Position numbers and translations under genes: made by a program. DNA of 64,000 nt from Bdellovibrio sp. 22V (GTDB lineage: Bacteria; Bdellovibrionota; Bdellovibrionia; Bdellovibrionales; Bdellovibrionaceae), in assembly GCF_030169785.1 (NCBI RefSeq), contig NZ_CP125854.1:1922001-1986000 (forward strand), read 5' to 3'. The notes beneath the pieces were generated by a model. That model made no database searches, was not told the origin of the DNA, and saw only the letters and a program-made list of their open reading frames with translations. This document shows, one piece after another, positions 59,481 through 64,000 of the stretch. The number at the start of each line of letters is the position of its first letter. Positions within the stretch are counted from its first letter, which is position 1.

Positions 59481-60437
59481 TTGCAGCGAAGTGTCATTGA
59501 TCTTAAAGTCTATGATCCGAAAGACTTTCCAGCCTATTTGCCGAAGCTGAACAAGCTTTATGACGATCTCTTTGCAGGTGGAAAAGGTTTTCGCGCAAAA
59601 CTGATTCGCATGATGTCTGCCAATCTTTCGTTGGATGCGAGGGCCGAGCTTCTTTTAGGGCAAACGATTGAGTTTATTCATAATGCCTCTCTCTTGCATG
59701 ACGATCTCATCGACCGCTCTCATTTGCGCCGTGGAAAACCGGCGGCGTGGTTGAAGTACACTCCTGAATACGCGGTCCTTGCGGGCGACTATCTTTTGGC
59801 GCGCGTGATGGTGAATCTTTCCGGTCACGGTAATATCAAACTTGTGCAGTACACAGCCGAAGTGATCTCGGATCTTTTGGAAGGGGAGTGGCTACAGGAC
59901 TCTGTGGTCGGTGACTTCTTCGTCACACTCGAACAATTGGATCGTATTCACAATTTAAAAACGGCCAGTTTGTTTAAATGGTGTATTCGCGCTCCATTCA
60001 TTGCGCAGGAAAGATACGAGGACGAACTTCATCGCACGTTAGAGGAAATGGGCACTCTGCTAGGACAGTTGTTCCAACGCAGTGATGATCTTTTGGATTA
60101 CGACATTCGTAATGACGAAGGTAAAGCCATCCTTGGAGATTTGAAATCCGGTTATTTGAATTCTTTCGGAGCATTTGTTTGCAAAGGCCGCTCCCGCCAG
60201 GAAATCGATAACATCGTAAAAAGCAAAAACCTTGAAGAGTATTACGCCGCTATCGGTGGCAAAGCGCAATTCGATCAAAAGCTACTTGAGTTCGATGAAA
60301 TGAATAAAGGCCTGATTCAGATGTACAACCATCATTTAGAGCGCTTGAAAACTTTCTTGAAACCGGGAGAAGAAAAACTGATCGATCATCTTCGTCCTCT
60401 AACTGAGATTCTTTATTGGAGAAGGAAGCCTTCGTGA
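59481..60437 (+). CDS. Polyprenyl diphosphate synthase
   Basis: TTG at 59481 is supported by AAGGAG 6 nt upstream. The 318-residue all-helical enzyme condenses isopentenyl units. The first Asp-rich motif is LLHDDLIDRS, the second QRSDDLLDYD, with GGKGFRAKLI and the KTASLFKWC segment in the usual order; Ala/Phe-type size control before the first motif cannot be read reliably. It probably makes the long tail of menaquinone. It overlaps the degenerate UbiA-like gene by 4 bp (GTGA). Confidence 0.9.
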   Translation: MQRSVIDLKVYDPKDFPAYLPKLNKLYDDLFAGGKGFRAKLIRMMSANLSLDARAELLLGQTIEFIHNASLLHDDLIDRSHLRRGKPAAWLKYTPEYAVLAGDYLLARVMVNLSGHGNIKLVQYTAEVISDLLEGEWLQDSVVGDFFVTLEQLDRIHNLKTASLFKWCIRAPFIAQERYEDELHRTLEEMGTLLGQLFQRSDDLLDYDIRNDEGKAILGDLKSGYLNSFGAFVCKGRSRQEIDNIVKSKNLEEYYAAIGGKAQFDQKLLEFDEMNKGLIQMYNHHLERLKTFLKPGEEKLIDHLRPLTEILYWRRKPS

Positions 60438-61501
60438 GCGAGTTGATTACGCTTTCTAAGAACTCGCCGGAATTCGATTCTTATCTCCTTGGAACTTTTG
60501 CGGAAGATAAACGGGCTTTGCCTGTGCAGACCCTCAATGTGAACTCCGCTTCTGAAACGGTCACGTTTCGTATTGTTTCCACACAGGGAATTAAAAAGCC
60601 GTCGGCTTTGTTAGTGCTGCTGCAGACTTTCAAAGTGCGCAGTTTCTTTTTTGTCCTTGTGCCTCTGTTTTTGGTTCTCACTAAGAATATCGTTGATCAA
60701 ACGATGCTGGATCCTTTGACCACTTTGATTGCCACGGTCGGAGTGCTGCTTGCATTCATCGCGGTGAACTTGCGCAATGATTATATGGATCACATGAAGG
60801 GTGTGGACCGTGTTTTGGATCGCAGCGGGAGCCGCGCGATCCAAAATGGCTGGGTGACGGCAGCGCAGGTGAAATCTTATTCTTCTGTGTTTTTGCTTTT
60901 GTCCATTCTTTGCGCCGTTCCTTTGGTGTTTGCGTTTCCGATTTTGGCCGTCGTTATTGCGCTGGGTTTGGCCATCGGCGTATGGGCACAGTTTAAAAAA
61001 CAAAACTCTTTTAAGTATCGTATTGGCGGCGAAGTCGCTTTGTTCGTGATGTTGGGTCCGCTTCTCACAGTCGGTTATCAGTTGGCGATGGGCGCCCCTT
61101 TTGATCAGGAAAGTGTTTGGATCGGCTGCGTGTGGGGATGGCTGGTTCTTTTCGTCGTTCATTTGCGCAACTTTGTGAATATCCTGCCAAGCAGCCAAGC
61201 TCGCTTTACGAACACCGTGACCTGGTTGGGATTTGATAAATCCCGTCGTATGATTGCGGGTTGGTGGGTTCTTTTTGTTCTCTTTAATCTCGCTTACCAT
61301 ATTTGGTTTGCAGGTTTTTATTGGGGCTTTTACCTTTCTTTGGTTCTGGCATTTATCTCTATTAACTTTGTTTTGAAGTTGAAGGCGATTTCAAGTTCCG
61401 TGGGAAGTGAACTGCGCGCCGTATTTCGTTCGGGCTTTTATCTGTTTCTTTTGACCATAGGCCTTTGGGTGTTTGAATGTCTGTGGTATCTGCTTCAGTA
61501 A
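60434..61501 (+). CDS. UbiA-like membrane protein lacking the second Asp motif
   Basis: GTG at 60434 overlaps the previous stop and gives 355 residues. A soluble N-terminal extension of about 58 residues precedes eight to nine helices. The first prenyl-diphosphate motif is intact (NLRNDYMDHMKGVD, residues 112-125), very close to MenA at 52320. The second motif, NLRDAKGD in that MenA, here reads HLRNFVNI (243-250), so both Asp are gone. True UbiA enzymes need both. It may bind polyprenyl diphosphate without transferring it, or have a changed reaction. It overlaps rsmJ by 25 bp. Confidence 0.85.
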   Translation: MSELITLSKNSPEFDSYLLGTFAEDKRALPVQTLNVNSASETVTFRIVSTQGIKKPSALLVLLQTFKVRSFFFVLVPLFLVLTKNIVDQTMLDPLTTLIATVGVLLAFIAVNLRNDYMDHMKGVDRVLDRSGSRAIQNGWVTAAQVKSYSSVFLLLSILCAVPLVFAFPILAVVIALGLAIGVWAQFKKQNSFKYRIGGEVALFVMLGPLLTVGYQLAMGAPFDQESVWIGCVWGWLVLFVVHLRNFVNILPSSQARFTNTVTWLGFDKSRRMIAGWWVLFVLFNLAYHIWFAGFYWGFYLSLVLAFISINFVLKLKAISSSVGSELRAVFRSGFYLFLLTIGLWVFECLWYLLQ

Positions 61502-62235
61502 GCGAACCGAGCCTTTGTGTGATCGGATCTGCCGAAGCGTTGGAAAAATCCCAGCGCTGGGCTGAGTTTCTAAAAGCGCCTCTAAATCCTTCTTCTTCTG
61601 AAAATTTCTTTTTTCATTTCCACGTCGAAGCCGACCGCGTGTACGTCCGGGACCGCGAAAAGCGTTTATTGGAAATCGACTTCGACAAAAATCATCTCGA
61701 CTATGAACGCAAAGGCCATCGCGGGAAAAATGAATTGATCGCGAAAGCTTTGGGAGTCGCCAAAGGTTACAGAAAGATTCTCGATCTTTCTGTCGGTCTG
61801 GCCGTGGATAGCGTCTTTTTGACTCAGCTGGGATTTGAAGTGACGGGTGTGGAAAGATCGCCGGTTTTGTATGCACTTCTGAAAGAAGCTTTCGCAAAAA
61901 CTTCCAAGGACTATCTAAAGTCTTATCAGTTGCACTTTGCCAACAGTTTGGATTTTTTGCGCGAACAAAAAGGAAAAATGGAAATAGACTGTATCTATTT
62001 CGATCCGATGTATCCGCATAAAAAGAAATCCGCTTTGCCCAAGCAAGAGATGGTGGTTTTTCGCGATCTGGTTGGTCATGACGAAGATGCCGCCGAAGTT
62101 TTGAAAGTGGCTTTGCAGTGGCCGGTGCAGCGAGTGGTGGTGAAAAGACCGGTGCATGCGGAAGAACTTCTTCCGGGAGTTCGCCATTCATACGAAGGAA
62201 AGGTGGTTCGCTATGATACTTATGTGGTTGGGTAG
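61477..62235 (+). CDS. rsmJ: 16S rRNA m2G1516 methyltransferase RsmJ
   Basis: The 252-residue SAM-dependent methyltransferase shows the RsmJ signature: KILDLSVGLAVDSVFLTQLG (SAM loop; the usual DATAG is replaced), VTGVERSPVLYALL and IYFDPMYPHKKKSALPKQEM with VFRDLVGHDEDA. It methylates guanine 1516 of 16S rRNA. Both ends overlap neighbouring genes, so the four-gene block from 59481 to 63376 is one transcription unit. Confidence 0.92.
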   Translation: MSVVSASVSEPSLCVIGSAEALEKSQRWAEFLKAPLNPSSSENFFFHFHVEADRVYVRDREKRLLEIDFDKNHLDYERKGHRGKNELIAKALGVAKGYRKILDLSVGLAVDSVFLTQLGFEVTGVERSPVLYALLKEAFAKTSKDYLKSYQLHFANSLDFLREQKGKMEIDCIYFDPMYPHKKKSALPKQEMVVFRDLVGHDEDAAEVLKVALQWPVQRVVVKRPVHAEELLPGVRHSYEGKVVRYDTYVVG

Positions 62236-63376
62236 TTTTGTCCTGATGATGTTTGGTCTTACGGAATCACAAAAGCGCGCGGCTGTGGTGTTCTCTGGAT
62301 TGCAAAAAAGATTTTTAGATAAAGGTTTCGAGACATCCTTGGGATTGCAATTCATTCGCGCTTTGGATCTTGTGATTTTGGAGGCCTCCCCGCAGAAGTC
62401 TTTGTACACCGGAATGGCTTTGTACAATCTACGCATTCTGAATCTCAGTGGCAGTGTTCTTATCATGGGTCTTAGCACGCTAGGCGCCTGGTGGGCGTTG
62501 CTCCTGGGGCTTTTGTTTTTGAGTTTTAACGGAATGTTCCTCTTGGGAATTTGTTCTTTGGGTTTAGTGACAGTGTGGCTGACTCCAAAAACGAAAAATA
62601 TTTTGCAATGGATTCTGGCGACAGGTTTGTTTTTGATTGGCGGCGAGCTGATGTTGCGCCAATCCAGTATTTTGCAAACGACATTGGGACAAAGTGATTT
62701 GGCGTTCTTTCTTGCGGACGGTCGTTTTCCCGCTGTTTTGAGTCTGTTGGTGGCGGGACTGCTTTTAAGTTTTGTGATTCGTATGGAGTTCTGGTCGATG
62801 GCGTTGGCTCTGGGCCTTCTTGTGACCAATACGATTTCTTTTAACGGAGCTCTCGGTTTGGTGACGGGTGAGCGCGCTGCTAGAATGATTCTTTTCTGGT
62901 GGCACACACGTTCATTGAACCAAGATTGTCGCCGTATTGGCTGGCAACTGAGTGTCGCTTCCATCATCGGTGTCGTCGTGGGATTTTTAATCGCTGGCGA
63001 AGCTCGGAATGCTTTTTATTTCAGTTTTTCGTCGGACATGTCTTCGGTTCAGGATAGAACTCTGCAGTTCATTATTTTATTTTCCGTGATTCTGATTTTT
63101 CAGTGGATTGCCCAAATGGTATGGGGTCATTTCGGCAGCCGAGTTAAAGTCGATGAACTTCAGGACGCAAAATATTTTCCTCCTTTCTGGATTTCAACAG
63201 AGATGGTATCTCCTGCGGCGATGTCGTGGGGAAAAGATCGCGTCCATAAAAGACTCAATGAAGTGCGCTATCACTTGCAGGGGCTGAATTCTTTAAAAGA
63301 AGGACAAGTGCCAGAGCACATTCAGAAACGGTTGAAAGAAGAAGAGCAGCAGCTCAGTCGCATCCATCTGGAGTAG
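62213..63376 (+). CDS. Polytopic membrane protein, possibly a distant Na/Pi-cotransporter relative
   Basis: ATG at 62213 inside rsmJ, after AGGTGG, gives 387 residues. About eight membrane helices lie between residues 1 and 310, including LLLGLLFLSFNGMFLLG and ILATGLFLIGGELMLRQSS. The Gly/Ser pattern and the RQSS motif faintly recall NptA-type Na/Pi proteins (QSS motifs), but the full signature is missing. The C-terminal 80 residues are a soluble helical tail (HIQKRLKEEEQQLSRI). Function unknown. Confidence 0.6.
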   Translation: MILMWLGSFVLMMFGLTESQKRAAVVFSGLQKRFLDKGFETSLGLQFIRALDLVILEASPQKSLYTGMALYNLRILNLSGSVLIMGLSTLGAWWALLLGLLFLSFNGMFLLGICSLGLVTVWLTPKTKNILQWILATGLFLIGGELMLRQSSILQTTLGQSDLAFFLADGRFPAVLSLLVAGLLLSFVIRMEFWSMALALGLLVTNTISFNGALGLVTGERAARMILFWWHTRSLNQDCRRIGWQLSVASIIGVVVGFLIAGEARNAFYFSFSSDMSSVQDRTLQFIILFSVILIFQWIAQMVWGHFGSRVKVDELQDAKYFPPFWISTEMVSPAAMSWGKDRVHKRLNEVRYHLQGLNSLKEGQVPEHIQKRLKEEEQQLSRIHLE

Positions 63377-63442
63377 CTCGACGAAGGGCCAAGGGTTCCG
63401 CCGTTGATGACACCTTGTTTTTAGCTCTCTACAATAGACGGC

Positions 63443-64000
63443 ATGGCAAACGATAACGACTCTAAAGAACGTATTTCAGAACTTGAACACGAACTCGCGG
63501 TGAAAGAGGCGGAACTTCACCGTTATCGTTTGGAGCTTTCTAAGGCCAATGCCGCTCTTGAAAAAATGATTTCGCAAATCAGTCAGGAATTGAAACTCGC
63601 GCAGACGATGCAAAAGTTTCTTTCTCCAACTGAGCTTCCCAATGTTCAAGGTTTTGAATTCAGCACAAAGTTTTTGCCCGGCACGCGATCGGGCGGTGAT
63701 TACTTTGATATTTTTGAACACGAAGACAAGCTCAAGTTTGGAATCCTCGTTTCCAGCGCCAGCGGGTATTCTTTATCCTCGTTGTTGCTTTCGATGATTA
63801 TTAAGATTTCCTCGCAAATGGAAGCGCGTCGTGGACTCGAGGCGCATAAAGTTGTTGCTCTACTGGCGAAAGAAGTCGTGCCGAGTATTCAGAACGAAGA
63901 CAAAGCGAGTCTCTTTTATGGAGTTGTGGATCGCCGCAATTATGAGATGCAATATTGTTCTGTCGGCGTGATCGACGGGTTCTTGCAAGTCTATGGTCAG
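63443..64000 (+). CDS. PP2C/SpoIIE-type phosphatase-like protein with coiled coil (3' truncated by window edge)
   Basis: The 186 visible residues begin with a coiled coil (about 8-55), then the RsbU/SpoIIE pattern LAQTMQKFLSPTELPNVQG and LPGTRSGGDYFDIF, whose GGDYFD (84-89) is the first metal motif. The second motif, normally GDVSGHG, reads SSASGYS (104-110): the Asp is Ser105. Phosphatase activity is therefore doubtful unless compensated, and the protein may act as a binding partner in anti-sigma or partner-switch control. TACAAT lies 7 nt before the ATG. Confidence 0.82.
   Translation, partial: MANDNDSKERISELEHELAVKEAELHRYRLELSKANAALEKMISQISQELKLAQTMQKFLSPTELPNVQGFEFSTKFLPGTRSGGDYFDIFEHEDKLKFGILVSSASGYSLSSLLLSMIIKISSQMEARRGLEAHKVVALLAKEVVPSIQNEDKASLFYGVVDRRNYEMQYCSVGVIDGFLQVYGQ

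Overview
The window reads as a stretch of chromosome from a Bdellovibrio-like predatory bacterium (Bdellovibrionota). This is inferred from gene content: a flagellar rod/ring/hook-junction operon running into csrA-fliW, a pgpA-cinA-recA block, many small secreted Cys-containing proteins, several outer-membrane barrels ending in an aromatic residue, an endosialidase-chaperone fibre of the kind called MAT in Bdellovibrio, and lipoproteins with Asn before the lipobox Cys. No search could be run, so the species is not fixed. I see no rRNA, tRNA, CRISPR array, insertion sequence or prophage.

Layout. 1-11.5 kb: end of a membrane protein, barrel proteins, an L,D-transpeptidase, truA, rplM-rpsI, and a Cache-domain hybrid histidine kinase. 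11.5-20.7 kb: alaS/recX/metallophosphoesterase on the minus strand, then a degenerate acyl-CoA-synthetase-like protein, a periplasmic binding protein and pgpA-pncC-recA. 20.7-31.6 kb: an S8 protease with an extra Cys/His domain, a CYP152-type peroxygenase P450 convergent with a glutathione peroxidase, two tandem Cys/Gly-rich secreted paralogues, aspartate kinase and a lytic transglycosylase. 31.8-41.8 kb: flgF-flgG-flgA-flgH-flgI-flgJ-flgM-flgN-flgK-flgL-csrA-fliW. 41.9-51 kb: a surface block with an HEXXH/propeller/barrel protein, a pilin-like protein, a TIGR02147-type regulator, a secreted protein and a 1053-residue fibre. 51-64 kb: rmuC, menA-menC-menE with a [2Fe-2S] protein, a lipoprotein, hemerythrin, a six-hairpin Cys protein, then polyprenyl synthase, a degenerate UbiA-like protein, rsmJ, a membrane protein and the start of a PP2C-like phosphatase.

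Regulation. flgF is preceded by a perfect sigma-54 promoter. csrA has a near-consensus sigma-28 (FliA) promoter. Weaker FliA-like -10 boxes (TTCCGATA) lie 8-10 nt before the starts of both tandem paralogues and of the fibre gene, and a similar site precedes a small lipoprotein. Because the operon also encodes FlgM, these surface genes may share the flagellar late-gene switch. This is the most coherent new idea in the window, and it is an inference.

A second theme is enzyme-like proteins that have lost catalytic residues: the acyl-CoA-synthetase homologue (both motif lysines changed), the UbiA homologue (second Asp motif lost), FlgJ (C-terminal M23-like domain without its metal ligands) and the PP2C-like protein at the right edge (second metal-site Asp replaced).
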